From positions 18,385,001 through 18,449,000 of the forward strand of contig NC_092566.1 in the NCBI RefSeq assembly GCF_037975245.1: 64,000 nucleotides of DNA, given 5' to 3'. Of the stretch, positions 1 through 13,100 are shown piece after piece; position 1 is the stretch's first letter, and each line of letters starts with the position of its first letter. This DNA is from Apostichopus japonicus (taxonomy: Eukaryota; Echinodermata; Holothuroidea; Aspidochirotida; Stichopodidae). The position numbers and the translations under genes were made by a program. The notes below the pieces were generated by a model, which saw nothing but the letters and a program-made list of their open reading frames with translations, was not told the origin of the DNA and made no database searches.

Positions 1-679
1 CCTTATAGGCCTATTGGACATTTCTATGAAGAAAAATTTTTTTAGGGTGGGGGGGGGGGTGCAAAAAGTACTAGAAAAGGAAAAAATTTGCACCAGTTAT
101 GGAGCGGCCCTTTGGTTTCTATCCGTAAATTACACCAAAACCATGCTACCATGTAACATGCGGTTTTCCACAAATCCTTTTTGCGCAGAAAACCAATAAC
201 CGCATTTACTCCACTCCGTGAATCATTCTATCTCCACTCACCACCGTCCTTCGTTGTCATTCGTTGTCTTTCGCGAATGATAATTAACCCTGTACAAAGT
301 CAATTGTCATTTGGTCATTCGCTGTCATTCGTTTTAGTTTGTCCCGCCAACTGGTTTAACTGAGCCCATAAATGCATTTTGTAATATTTGTCTAACATGT
401 TTTGCCCACCTATGTCATATTAGGAAGGCCGTTTGACTGGGTATCCCGCCCTCCTGCCCCCCCCCCCACCCGCTGGTGGCGCCACTGCAGTGGGGCAAGT
501 GAGAATAAGGGTTGATGGGAATGAAGCACCATTCTACCGATGACAAATATTTTATATGTTAGTCAGATCCCTATTTATGATTTGAATATGCGTATATGTT
601 CATAATCAACTCTACCGATTTACATAAATTACGTTCCTTTATGCTAATCATGTTATAATTGTCTTATGTCTACTTTCAG
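1..679. other. Left-edge non-coding stretch, probably intron of the ODC-like gene
   Basis: No coding segment resembling the missing N-terminus of the ODC-like protein is visible here. The stretch holds homopolymer G and C runs (near 48-58 and 463-469) and ends in a splice acceptor (ctttcag, 673-679). It is most simply the 3' part of an intron whose upstream exon lies outside the window. Confidence 0.5.
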
Positions 680-1482
680 AGTTCTAAGGATGCGTTTTAT
701 GTGATGGATTTGGGATACCTTGTTAGAACGGTCGATGAGTGGAAACAGCTGTTACCCGGAGTCCATCCATGTTATGCCGTCAAAGCAAACGGGGACCCTG
801 CTTTACTTAACCTCATGTCAAAAATGAACTTCGGTTTTGATTGCGCGAGCAAGGTTAGTAAGAAAAACCATGATTGGACAATATCGTATTGACGTATATA
901 TTGCATGAATATTCAGCACATTTTCCTGCACGTTTGTTTTTCTTTGTCATTTTTCAAGGCACGGGCCGTCATCAATTATGGGGGGCAGGGGGACACGCTC
1001 CCCGCTTTCTGAAAGGTGAGGGATACAATATCAAATCCCCCCCCCCCCCACCTCAGGTTTAGTGACTGATTCGCGCAGGCGCTGGGCCTATCAGGCTCAT
1101 ACAGACTTGTACATCTCATAAAAGGAGCTCAAACATTATGCCATGTGATTGGTAGTTACTAATGTTTTCTTATCATTCTGCTCAACCCCCGATGAAGAAT
1201 ATAATTGCTTTAAAATAAGAATTACGGATTTCATTTATAGCGTATATTGAACTTATGAGGAACCGCGCCCATTCACCGCTGAGGCTATGTGCTAAGCCAG
1301 CAGATAATAACAGCCCGCAGCATTCTCTAATGTACTTTCCAGTATATTAGTTTTAATATTTTAGAGTATATTGAGTTATCACGTACAAGCAATACTTATA
1401 TTTTGCATTCAGATTGGTTAGCAATGCCACTCATGATAGTTTTGAAGTGTTTGTGAGATAATTATATATTTCATACAAGTTT

Positions 1483-1525
<43 letters not shown>

Positions 1526-4500
1526 GCTAGGTCTGTGAGCTAAGCTGCTAGTCATGTTGTTGTCATAACCAAGTTTAGTAGTTATGTTCACAATTGTGAT
1601 TAAGTTAACTGATGCCAAGTACAGGACCGTAGCCTGCCGTGGAGGGGGGAGGGGAGGGGATAACTGTCCCCGTGAGATTTTCACTTCCTTAGCAAACTGA
1701 TCCTTTCATTTTATCTGATTACATTAGTTAGTAGTGTGCAGTCTCAAGATTCTAGGCACGTATTTGCAGAAATGGCGTTCAAAAAGAACATTAGGTTTAT
1801 TTTAATCGTTCATCACAAAATTGTCATGGTAGTCCCTTTTGGGAAATGGCCTCGTTGAAGCCGACCCACACGATGCATTCTGAAGGATATTTAAGCTGTA
1901 AAGTAGGTTTTAAACGCAATGTTGTCCTATTAATTAGTTTAGACTTTTTGTAAAGTTGAAAGGGGAGTCTAGACTCCCGCACCAGTGCCCCCCCCACAGC
2001 GCCCCCCACCTCCACTCCTTGTTCAGCATTTAACCTTCGTTAACAAGTGTTTACTTCTTTTGTTATTTTTTGGCAAACACAGGATGAAATTCAACAAATG
2101 TTAGAGCTTGGAGTAAACCCGTCTCGGATTGTTTACTCACATCCTCGCAAGCAGCCGTCTAATCTTAGGTACGCGTCATCAGTCGGAGTGGATCTTACTG
2201 TGTTTGATGACGAAGACGAACTCCATAAGATAAAGGAAATCGCACCGAATATGAAGTACGTGCTTGCTTACATCAACTTACATCAACTTACATCAACTTG
2301 CATCAACTTACATCAAGTTAATTCTTTAATATCAATACCAATATATATATGTGGATGCATTAATTTGCCAATTTTTAACTGCCCCGATTTCCATACCTAA
2401 AATGAAGAATTATTGTAGTTCTTTCCATCCCTCATTACCACAAAGGTTGCTGTTACGTTTGTCTACAAGAGGTCTTGGAATTCTGACAACAGACGCTTTA
2501 CCGGGAAAATATGGTTGTCCCAAGAAGGACAGCGCCAAACTTTTAGCAATTGCTAAAAAGTTAAACCTTAAAGTGACTGGTGTCAGGTGAGCTAGTCAGA
2601 CATATAGCTAACATGCCAGTCATCAAACAAAAATTCAGAAAATTTCAATTCTTTACTTCATTAGTTGAATTTCTAATTACGTCAAGAAACAAGTTGGATT
2701 TATTTTTAGACAATTTTTCTCTTTTGTATGTGATTGTAACCACTATGAAAAACTGTCTAGACCGAGAAAATATATGAATCGAAATTATTCCTCAATTAAG
2801 CGTTAAGGAACATGCATTTCGTGAGCAAAGAAAATTGAGGCCAATGTTTGTGTATGATCGTTGGCAATTCATAGTTTGAGTGAAAATAGCTAGATTTGGC
2901 TATATTAATGAGCAATCGCAATGAGAGCACTGATTTAACTAATCTGAAGTATTTTCATTTCCCGGCAGCTTCCATATCGGTGTTTCCATAAAAACTCCCG
3001 ATGTATATAGCCGCATTCTGAAACAGGCTAAACTTGTTTTCTCAGAGGCACGTGACCTTGGCTTTGAAATGAAAGTCCTTGATATTGGTGGAGGCTTTCC
3101 TGCTGCAACTACGACTAATTTCTGCTCCTTGGGATTCGACAAAGTTAGTTTTGGCAATTAGTCAGAGTACTGATAAGTATGCGTAGTTGTTTGGTTCAGT
3201 ACGGGACCGAGTGAAACATCTAACACCTAAATATAAACATACGGTCGAGAAATATTTTCTTACAGGTAATATTATTCAAGCGTGAGCGAATGAAGTCAAC
3301 GTACCTACATGAAGTGGTCAGTGCATCTCCCATTACATCCTGTTTCTCGGGCGGTGTCGTAGCCATAGGGTGGGTTGGGAAGGGTGGGGTGATGGGGGGT
3401 GGTTGGTGAACATATGACCATTTATGTCCTAGACGTTTGTCTGTGAAAGAATATGACATTGTTTGGCTCACAAATTACCACATTTTTTCTTCACTGTTTT
3501 TTTTTTATCGATATCTTCAGATCGTGGAACGCATGCGTACCACTATGCTTCCCCGAGCTTAACAGAGAAATACAAACATAATAGGCCTATGTACACTTCC
3601 AAATATTCATATCTTCAAGTCATGAATAATTTACATATTTATGTATATGATTATGTGACGTGCATAAAGCTCATGAATAATTTCGTTTCGTTTCAGGTTG
3701 CCGGAGCCATTGCTAAGAGTCTCAAAGAAGAGTTTGGTGATGACAATAATGTATTAGTATTCGCGGAACCAGGAACTCATTTTTCGATGCCGTCAGCCGC
3801 TTTGGTTGTCAACATTATTGGTAAACGAACCAGGAACCAGGAAGATTCGGAACCGACAGAATCACCGAATAAAGACGAACCTGAAATCGAGTATTTCATT
3901 AACGATGGGAAGTTTCAATCATTTGTGATGTACGTTATGCTGCCATATGTACAACCTGTCGTCAAGGTAAATTCTTTTACAAAACACTTGTGTGCACCGG
4001 AAGTGATGTTAGGTTAAAGAATCATCGGTTCCGGTATCTTCTCTACACTGAGCTATAGAGTACCAATGTTGTCCTTGTGGTGATTAGTATATGCAATGTA
4101 GTAAGGAATGAATCTATAGGTAACTTATAATTATAAAATTCTCATAATCGAATAATGGGATGTCCGATAATCGAATAATAGGCCTAAGATGTTTAAAATG
4201 AACTCATCAACCGTGATTTTCTCTTTCACTACCCCCATTTTAGTTGATGAAGACACAAAATGAGAATTTCTGGTTTTATACTTTAACAGCCTGTCGACCA
4301 GAAACACACCGATTCTCCTTTGAAGAGCTGCAGAGTTTGGGGTCAGACACTTGCCAGAGAAGATCTTGTCGTAGAGAATGGTGAACTTCCTGAAATGAGT
4401 GTTGGGGAATGGTTGTACTTCACAGGTTAGACCAAAAAGCCGACGTCTCGCCCCCTATAATATTCCTTTGGCCCTCTGAGTCTCACGCTATAGGATGTGG

Positions 4501-5370
4501 ATTTGATCTGGGGCTTGTTTTATTTCGACGTACATACAACCCCCTCCCTCCCCCTCCCTCCCCTCACTCCCCCTCCCTACCCTCCCTCCCCTCCCTCCCC
4601 TCCCTCCCCTCCCTCCCCTCCCTCCCCTCCCTCCCCTCCCCCCTCCATCCCCTCCCTCCCTCCATCCCCCTCCCTCCCCTCCACCCCTCCCCTCGACCCC
4701 TCCCCCCACTTTTAAAACGTCTACCCCGAAAGTTTCATTTGGATTCACCATTGTACAACGATTATTTTGGGTTTATTCGGGACACTGTATGGACTCAACT
4801 TTGCAATCTTATATTCCATTCGAATGAGTTTTCAGCCTGTCCAGACTAAGTGCGCGTTCTGTCCGGTTATAGTTTTAACTTCATTTTCATTTTTTTTATG
4901 ACCGAATATTGTTTCCCTTGTCCAGATATGGGTGCGTACTCTGCTGTTTTAGGGTCCAATTTCAACGGATTCCCATTGCCAACTGTTCACCATTATATCT
5001 CTGAATCTATGAAGTAAGTCATATTCAAGTCAGTCTTACAATATATCAACTAATTTACAATCAAAATTAATTTCACAGTTTTTACCATATCATGCCTCCA
5101 TATTTAAATTTCCCATCGTATTTTCATCCATATTTTGCAATTTAAATTTGAAATAATTACGTAATAATGACAACAAATGTATCTGGTACTAAAAAAGAGG
5201 GTCAATGAGGGCCTAACTTGACTGTCCAATACTGTCATTCTCAAAAGTTGTAATCTCAATAAATTTCTCACAACTCTACATATATTTTTCTTTTTGTCTC
5301 TTTCCCTAGGAAACGATTAGACGAACTGGTGTCTGGTGGAGCTTTTGGAGAAATCAATTTTTGTGTTTAA
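680..5370 (+). CDS. Ornithine decarboxylase-like protein (fold type III PLP enzyme), 5'-partial, probably catalytically impaired
   Basis: Eight exons join in phase: 680-853, 2083-2255, 2446-2586, 2969-3143, 3697-3966, 4290-4425, 4926-5013, 5310-5370 (stop TAA), about 405 residues. Roughly 35 N-terminal residues lie upstream of the window. All introns are GT-AG. ODC landmarks in order are YAVKAN (PLP lysine, codon 782-784), FGFDCASK, LLLRLST, FHIG, DIGGGFP, AEPG, NDG and MGAY. ODC makes putrescine from ornithine as a cytosolic dimer whose active sites are shared between subunits. Several conserved positions are changed (human numbering): S200 to V (2982-2984), R277 to T (3775-3777), C360 to L (4350-4352) and D361 to A (4353-4355). 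R277 and S200 bind the PLP phosphate; C360 and D361 shape catalysis and substrate choice. The protein ends soon after the fold, with no long PEST/degron tail. Family assignment is firm. Inference: a non-decarboxylating or antizyme-inhibitor-like paralogue, or one with another substrate. Confidence 0.9.
1485..1522. repeat. (TA)n microsatellite
   Basis: About 19 uninterrupted TA units within the first visible intron of the ODC-like gene. Confidence 0.95.
2268..2320. repeat. Short 10-bp tandem repeat
   Basis: Five near-perfect copies of acatcaactt just downstream of the donor site at 2256, inside the 190-bp second intron of the ODC-like gene. Confidence 0.8.
4540..4709. repeat. Polypyrimidine (CCCTCCCCT)n tract in an intron
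   Basis: About 170 bp of almost pure C/T on the plus strand, built on a 9-bp unit, lying in the ODC-like intron between 4425 and 4926. The long open frames across it on both strands come only from its composition. Homopurine-homopyrimidine mirror tracts of this kind can form intramolecular triplex DNA. Confidence 0.95.
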
Positions 5371-5491
5371 TCTCATGATTAAGACATGAGGGTAATTAGT
5401 GACTATGAATATGCAGTACTGTATATGTAAATTGAAGAAAAAGGACAGAATGAGTTTAAGGTTATTGTTATGTCACGTGATGACACACCTT

Positions 5492-6755
5492 TGACAGTTC
5501 ATCTGATAGTTCATTGTAGCGCTAATTCTTTAGTAGTAGTGAAATGGATAATCAACACATGAAACAGATATCTGTAGATTACAAACGTTACCCCATGTGA
5601 ACCTTTAACGGGTCCACTAATGACTAATTAATTACATTGACTACTTATGATGTTCACTTGTGATCCCAAGATAAACACGCGCATTCATCTTACAATGTTA
5701 TGGAGTATCGTAAACGCGCGATGAGTTAACATACACTGATTCTGTTTTACATGGAGTCGGTTAGTAGGTAACTATAGACATGATTAGCTACTTTTAATTT
5801 CACTCCGGTATAATTGAATACTCCCTGAGTATTTTAAAAGCCTTCTTTCTTCGTCTTCTTCTTCTTTTCATTCATTTCTCTTTCTTTTGCATTCCAAACG
5901 CTATACGTTAAATATGGCTGATGAACGTCTCTTTAACATAGTTTGACTGAAGACAGTACGAGGTTGTAAAATCTTTTAGGATAGCATAGAGTTAAGGAAT
6001 AATACTATAGGCAACCAAGTTATTGTCAGCCAATACTCTGTATCGGTCCAGTGTGGCATCTTTGTCATACATTAGGCGTAACGGTGATGAAAGAACAAAC
6101 GTTATACCAACTTACTATAGATGGGTTTACCAATGGACCAAGTACCAAAGAAGCAGCAGTAATAAAGAATGTAATTCACGCAATGTGGTATCCCACAAAT
6201 AATATGTATTTGATGAAGTTTCTAATTTTCTGTCAAAATTTATATATGTATGCATACAGCTCATACATGCAGCTATGTATACATAGGCTACATACATATG
6301 TATACATATTGTTTACATATGTTTATATGTACGTGTGTATACATATATGTATATGTATACATTATGTATGCATACATCTATACATACAGCTATGTATACA
6401 TACGGTACGCTAGCACGAATCTCTTGTATACCAGTCTAAATGCGATATCCTACCCGTGAGTAATAACAAAGTGCAGACAGACACCATGCATGAATGGTTC
6501 CTAACCTCAGCCGAGATATTACAGTCTGCTAATGATTAACCTTTCCATCACTTGTTGACGAAAGCGACTTACACAGAGAGTTACCTATATATATGTAAAT
6601 TAGGATATAGACAAATCGGAGAAAAACATCGTTGTTAGATTGGGGTAAATGTTGCCATATGAGTTCAAAAGTAACTGATATTATCGAAATATGTAGTGTA
6701 CGGCATATATATTTGCACAGGCAATTTGTATTATTCTCTTTACAATAATAGTAAT
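5492..6755. repeat. 1.3-kb segmental duplication, copy 1
   Basis: Starts tgacagttc and is nearly identical base for base to 7007-8380, with scattered substitutions and small indels. No coding sequence is recognisable. It lies 120 bp downstream of the ODC-like stop codon. Confidence 0.9.
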
Positions 6756-6803
6756 AATATATATATATATATATATATATGAATATATATATATATATAT
6801 ATA

Positions 6804-6850
<47 letters not shown>

Positions 6851-6883
6851 ATTTATATATATATATATATATATATATAGATA

Positions 6884-6928
<45 letters not shown>

Positions 6929-6960
6929 AATATATATATAAATATATATATATATTTATA

Positions 6961-7000
<40 letters not shown>
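6756..7000. repeat. (TA)n-rich block between the two duplicate copies
   Basis: About 245 bp of TA dinucleotides broken by TTTATA and AAATATA words, so largely self-complementary. It sits exactly between the two 1.3-kb copies. Confidence 0.95.
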
Positions 7001-7002
<2 letters not shown>

Positions 7003-7006
7003 CCTA

Positions 7007-7885
7007 TGACAGTTCATTTGATAGTTCATTGTAACGCTAATTCTTTAGTATTAGTGAAATGGATAATCAACACATGAAACAGATATCTGTAGATTACAAA
7101 CGTTACCCCGTGCGAACCTTTAACGGGTCCACTAATGACTAATTAATTATATTGACTACTTATGATGTTCACTTGTGATCCCAAGATAAACACGCGCATT
7201 CATCTTACAATGTTATGGAGTATCGTAAACGCGCGATGAGTTAACATACACTGATTCTGTTTTACATGGAGTCGGTTAGTAGGTAACTATAGACATGATT
7301 AGCTACTTTTTATTTCACTCAGGTATAATTGAATACTCCCTGAGTATTTTAAAAGCCTTCTTTCTTCTTCTTCGTCTTCTTTTCATTCATTTCTCTTTCT
7401 TTGCATTCCAAACGCTATACGTTAAATATGGCTGATGAACGTCTCTTTAATAATGTTTGACTGAAGACAGTACGAGGTTGTAAAATCTTTTAGGATAGCA
7501 TATAGAGTTAAGGAATAATACTATAATTAAACAACCAACTTATTGTCAGCCAATACTCTGTATCGGTCCAGTGTGGCATCTTTGTCATACATTAGGCTTA
7601 TGACGTGATGAAAGACCCAACGTTATACCAAATACCAGATGGGTTTACCAATGGACCACGTACCAAAAAAGCAGCAGTAATAAAGAATGTAATTCATGTA
7701 TCCCACAAATAATAGGTATTTTGATGAAGTTTTAATTTTCTGTCAAAATTTATATATGTATGCATACAGCTCATACATGCAGCTATGTATACATACATAC
7801 ACCCATACATACATACATACATACATACATACATACATACATACATACATACATACATACATACATACATACATACATACATACA

Positions 7886-7921
<36 letters not shown>

Positions 7922-8380
7922 TATATACATATTGTTTACATATGTTTATATGTACGTGTGTATACATATATGTATATGTATACATTATGTATGCATACAT
8001 CTATGTATACATACAGCTATGTATACATACGGTACGCTAGCACGAATCTCTTGTATACCAGTCTAAATGCGATATCCTACCCGTGAGTAATAACAAAGTG
8101 CAGACAGACACCATGCATGAATGGTTCCTAATCTCAGCCGAGATATTACAGTCTGCTAATGATTAACCTTCCATCACTTGTTGACGAAAAGGACTTACAC
8201 AGAGTGTACTATATATATGTAAATTAGGATATAGACAAATCGGAGAAAAACATCGTTGTTAGATTGGGGTAAATGTTGCCATATGAGTTCAAAAGTAACT
8301 GATATTATCGAAATATTTAGTGTACGGAATATATATTTGCACAGCCATGTTGTATAACTCTCTTTACAATAATAGTAGTA
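7007..8380. repeat. 1.3-kb segmental duplication, copy 2
   Basis: Second copy of the segment at 5492-6755. It is longer mainly because a CATA microsatellite has expanded at 7804-7913. It ends in a TAG/TAA microsatellite (8378-8404), at the position where copy 1 runs into the TA block. Confidence 0.9.
7804..7913. repeat. (CATA)n microsatellite expanded in copy 2 only
   Basis: About 27 tetranucleotide units. The same place in copy 1 (about 6282-6310) has only a few interrupted units. The overlapping open frames on both strands are composition artefacts. Confidence 0.95.
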
Positions 8381-8404
8381 GTAGTAGTAGTAATAATAAT
8401 AATT

Positions 8405-8713
8405 TTTTTTCCACCTCCATTTATTCAGCATATTTTCCTTTTAAACAATATAGCATATACATATTGTTATAATTATAATCACCTTTTACAATTCTTGCAT
8501 AGAACATGTTTTTATGAAATTTCAAGAACGGAACAACTCTGGGCATTCAGGAAATGCATGTTGTAATTGAATATAACTTACTTTATCTTTCTTACACTTA
8601 CTTGTTTTTGAATGAATATAACGTTCAACATCAATTGCAAACTTAAATTTATGGGAAAAATGGCAAATATTAGGTAAGTTCTTATTTTCTCTTACAATCA
8701 TAAATATAATACT
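8405..8713. other. Non-coding stretch, nothing recognised
   Basis: AT-rich sequence between the duplication and the LINE fragment. No gene or repeat boundary could be supported. Confidence 0.4.
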
Positions 8714-9370
8714 TCATGTGTAGTATAAGAAAATTATATGGGTGACTATATCCATTTCCGTACCCGAAAAAAAAAATCGTTTTGAAAAGAAAAACTGTTG
8801 CTTTAAAAAACGATTTTCTACTTCTAAAATGAAAGACCCAGTAAAATTACAGTCCCAAAATAGATGCTCGATATTCTCAGTTTCTCTGTTGCAGAAGGAA
8901 CAAACCTCTGTATCATTTATACCCATCAACGCTAAAATTTTATTTGTTGCAATAATACGGTGTAAAAATTTAAACTGAAAGTAATGGAGCTTTGCATCTA
9001 ATACAGTGTAGAATCTTAAAAACACCTGTCCCAGTCTTTTTTGGTCAGATCTTTAAAGGAGCAACTCCACTTCTCTCTTGCAGTCGGAACTTTTGATAAA
9101 CGATGTAAATACGCTTTAAGACATACTCAGAGATAGACCTAGCCCGAATGACATTATGATACATATTAGTATTGTTGTTCATAACATCAGTACTATGAAA
9201 ACCTGACCTTTTCCACCACTGGGGAATTGCACTTATTAAACCCCAATACAAAGTAAAAGGTATATCAGCATTAAAAATCTGTTTGAACCTTACAAAAGTT
9301 AGCGGCTTATTATGCTCATCAAAAAGGTCACTAACATAAAAAACATTTCTATCCAAAAATAATTCTATAA
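8714..9370 (-). mobile_element. Decayed LINE fragment: ORF2 C-terminus with zinc-binding RT motif
   Basis: On the minus strand, 9370 down to 9045 reads as the segment after the reverse transcriptase (words such as FNADIPFTLYWGL and IPQWWKRSGF). After one frame change near 9040, 9025 down to 8714 carries FLHRIIATNKIL followed by a CxxC...HLFWDC cluster, the zf-RVT signature at the C-terminus of L1-like non-LTR retrotransposon ORF2. Stops and the frame change show it is dead. The catalytic RT core and endonuclease are absent. TA microsatellites adjoin its 5' side. Confidence 0.75.
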
Positions 9371-9378
9371 TAATAATA

Positions 9379-9412
9379 ACAATAATAATAATAATATATA
9401 TATATATATTTA

Positions 9413-9466
<54 letters not shown>

Positions 9467-9620
9467 TCAATATATAAATATATATAGGCCTATAATATAT
9501 ATATATATATATATATATAGGCTATATATATATATATATATATAGGCTATATATATATATATAATTATGTATATTTATATATATATATTTATATTGATAT
9601 ATTTATATATATTTATATAT
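9379..9620. repeat. TA-rich microsatellite block
   Basis: Runs of TA and TAA/TTATA with four interspersed TAGGC words, about 240 bp. No other content. Confidence 0.9.
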
Positions 9621-9703
9621 TTAAAAATATAAATAATCCTCTACCTATGGAGACCTGAAGCGGATATAACACAAATTACACCAGACATGCAGAATACAGC
9701 CCA

Positions 9704-10130
9704 TTAAATAAAATGTATAAAGACATATTTTGTATTTCCGTGTCTTGATATTTCTGTCATGCCTCCTGGCTCTCCTCCTCTGGTTTCCCTCGATACGTTT
9801 TGTGTTGACTCAATGACAAGTGTCATGACCCACCTGCCGCGATTGTCTCCCACAATCTCCATTGACGGAGCCTTACACTGCAGATATATGGCTCTGTCCA
9901 TTTACAGGACAATTCCGCATCTCAGCGCACTCTTAGTACACGTAGCTTTAAACCTAAATGATGGCGCCCTACAAGTCTTGACTCACTGCCAAGTTCTTCA
10001 TTTAGAAGCATCTCACTGCTCTTTTATCATCCTTTCTGAAAACGGGACCTAACCAGCGAAGACGGCTTCTGACGAGCATAGGCTCAATGTTCTCAACGTT
10101 AGTCGTTTCAAGAACTACCCCATTGGTATA
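9704..10130 (-). mobile_element. Remnant of a non-LTR endonuclease/reverse transcriptase tail
   Basis: Minus-strand translation from about 10130 to 10025 gives VLETTNVENIEPML followed by SRLRWLGPVFRKDD. This resembles the RLRWLGHVxRMDD segment that follows the RT domain in a widespread class of animal LINE ORF2 proteins. Stops interrupt it and the sequence further down (to about 9704) is only weakly LINE-like. It is a short dead fragment. Confidence 0.55.
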
Positions 10131-10185
10131 CGTGCTGAAGTGATCACACTTAATGGAACTGAACCGCACATTTCAGTTCTTTGCA

Positions 10186-13100
10186 ACGACAGGCCTCATC
10201 TTGGTAACAAAAAGTACCCTTTTCCCTTTCGTAAGTTAAATGTGCTCTTATGCCATTTCAAAAGTTCTCTTTTGTTTAAACATTAGAATTGCAATTAAAG
10301 AAAAGGGGCACTTTGACGTTCTATTTCTCCACAAACCTGGGAGGGCACGTGCCCCCTGGCCCCACTGCCCCTTCAGTGATTTATATCGTTAGAGGAAAGA
10401 TGCCTTATTCCGAGGTAAACCCTTATATTTGTTCAATTTACCATCATATTCTAATCAGTATGCTGTGTAAAATATAACTGAAACTGTACAAACAAAGGAA
10501 CATTTCCATCAAATTATTTTAAAAGCTAATAAGAACAACTTAACAGCGTGGGCCGTGATATCTTACAGTATGATTGATCATCGCAGCGCGTACGCATCAT
10601 GCTTGTTCGAAAAAAAAAACAATATTACGTAAGGAATAGCTCTGAGCATGCACTGTGCACAGGTCTGCGAACAGCCTCCATGCATGTTCACTGTCACTGA
10701 TGGAACGTTACGGGGCGTGGCAGTGTTACCATGGGAGTCATGTATTTATCATGCAGCATTTGACGTCACAAAATGTATACATCACCCCTCAGAAGTAGCG
10801 TAAAGTATTTACCTAACCCGATATTATCAGCTGGTTCAGTAAAGCAACGCGTATTCGTTCAGGTCGAGCTCCAACACAGCACGACCTTTCCTGGTTGTGT
10901 TGAAAGAAACACGATCCTTATCTTCATGTTCCAAGTAAAGTAAGGTTTTCATATCATTACCCTATAGGGAGGTTGGTACTAATGACCAGTCAAGTTCGCC
11001 ACCCGCCCTTCGCCGCCTGTGGCGATGAAATAAACTGGGTATTAAATGGCGGTAACCTCCAATAGAGTTTGTGGGATTCCCAGACATGACGTCACTCTTA
11101 CAACTAGAAAAAAGCGGTTGCTCAGGCTTATATGTCACATACTTTCTCTTCTACAAAAAAATGGAAATAAAAAAAGTTGAGTAACTATTACCTATTATTA
11201 CCAAAAATAAAAACTATTGTGATTTTTCTTATGCGTGATGTAGGCCTATTATCGCCATTTTTGCACAGGCCATATACGTGGAAAAAGCGACGTAATGGTT
11301 TAACGAATCACAGTCAAATGAAAGAATGGATCAAAGCAAACAAATTTCTGGAATACGTACTCTGCCTACAGTTGACCTTTACGGTAAAATAGTTGAATTA
11401 TTTACTTATTTACTTTCTTCTGATCAGTAGTCCGCACTTGCCTACACAAAATATGTGTCTTTCAATTGTCAGCAGTTAGTATTAAATAGAATATTGGAAG
11501 CATTAAGGGTTCTTTCCATACCAAAAGTTTGCAACGCCTTACCTCTCGACTCATTCCCCTGGGCCGCCATCCGCCGCCCTACCCCACCCCTTCACCTGAC
11601 TTCCCCACCCCTACGTTTGGACATGCAGTAATTTGTCAATTATCAATAGCTACCAGCATTCAATCTTTTCACTATTCTTGAACTATAACATAACAAGACC
11701 AAACCAACGTCTGTCCTAAAGTCACCCTTTAACCAGAACGCATAACATCGAAGTTCCCAACTTTGCCACCTGGTCGGTATATTTTCACCACTGAGCAGTA
11801 CCTGCAATGGTATTTCCTTCGTCATCAGCCACCATGTGCTATTCAGTGGGAGATACAACTTCGAACCGATAAACAATCCTACCCTGTCCTGTAACGTTAT
11901 CTGCATACGTTTGCATTTCTGCCAGTCTGTACACAGCTAGCCAATATCTTTCCCTGGGTCATGCACTGACGAGGTTGCTGCATTGGAAACACGGTGCAAC
12001 ACAGAATGGTCGAGTTTGGTTAGGTGAATTGACTAGGAAGGAAATATTTACCAGTAACGAAACTCGATGAGGAACTAACTGGCGTGGTTTGACTGAAAAT
12101 AAAATACTTTCATTTCTTAGTAGAGCGTCCAACGTACACATGATGAATTGCATGTCTGTTTTCGCAGTGTAACGTAGTACCAGTCAAACATCGACTCCCA
12201 GCAGCAACGACTTTCGTGTTTACGTATCGTCAGCGGGTGCTGGACACAGAATGAATCGGTAAGAACATAAATTGTTTATCAATTGAAGATAAGTATCGCA
12301 GACTTCTCTGTACGACTTCTGCTCATTGCCTTTAGAAGCCCTAGTTGTTATTCTACTGAAAACAGAGAAAAGTTCTGATTCAAAGTATGATTGCACCAGA
12401 GAAACGTTAAGTGCACCATTATGTAAATATTGTGCACCTAGAACTTCGTTGTACAATATACTCCATGTTTTATGTTCAATAATTCAGTGACAAGAGTCCA
12501 TAGGTCAAGGGGTAATATAAGTATAACTGCACGATTTCTGCCATTGGCAAACATAATTACATCTCCATATATATGTAGGCCTAATCATGCAAGGTGTTAT
12601 GAAACATGTGTCCAACAGCTGTTACCATGGGCACCAAGTTTATTCATGTATCGTAGATTGAGATATTGGCTCATTAGCTGAACAAGGATCTTATACTCTT
12701 CGCGCTAATCTAATAATAAGAATTAATAAAATGATTTTATGAAACCTGTGTAAATGGATTACTGTCGAAAACCGCCAAAAATATGACGACAACTGCCATA
12801 TTGAATAAAACAACAGCAATCAGCATAGCTTTTAACACGTAGAATATACAGCGGTAGCCTATAGCATATTGTCTTACAGTAAGTTTGAACTCTGATCTGG
12901 TGATAGTTAGCTGGACTTGTATCACCATACTGGAAATTTATATTGCATTTTCACATCCGAAAGGAAAGCGAACTGGAAACGATTTGAGAAATGATTGAAA
13001 TGAAAGTGAATGCATTCAAATGAAAGTCGATTGACTTCCTGCGGGCCAGCCATACAGCTGCATGATGTAGTAAAGTCATCAGGCTATAGATATACCATGA

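Noticed and set aside
4409-4849. Proline/serine-rich and glycine/arginine-rich frames on both strands
   Set aside because: Composition artefact of the polypyrimidine tract in an intron.
7694-8086. IHTY/MYVC repeat frames on both strands
   Set aside because: Translation of the CATA microsatellite.
9759-10052. Plus-strand 97-codon frame with leucine-rich look
   Set aside because: The opposite strand reads as a LINE tail (SRLRWLGPVFRKDD), which explains the region better.
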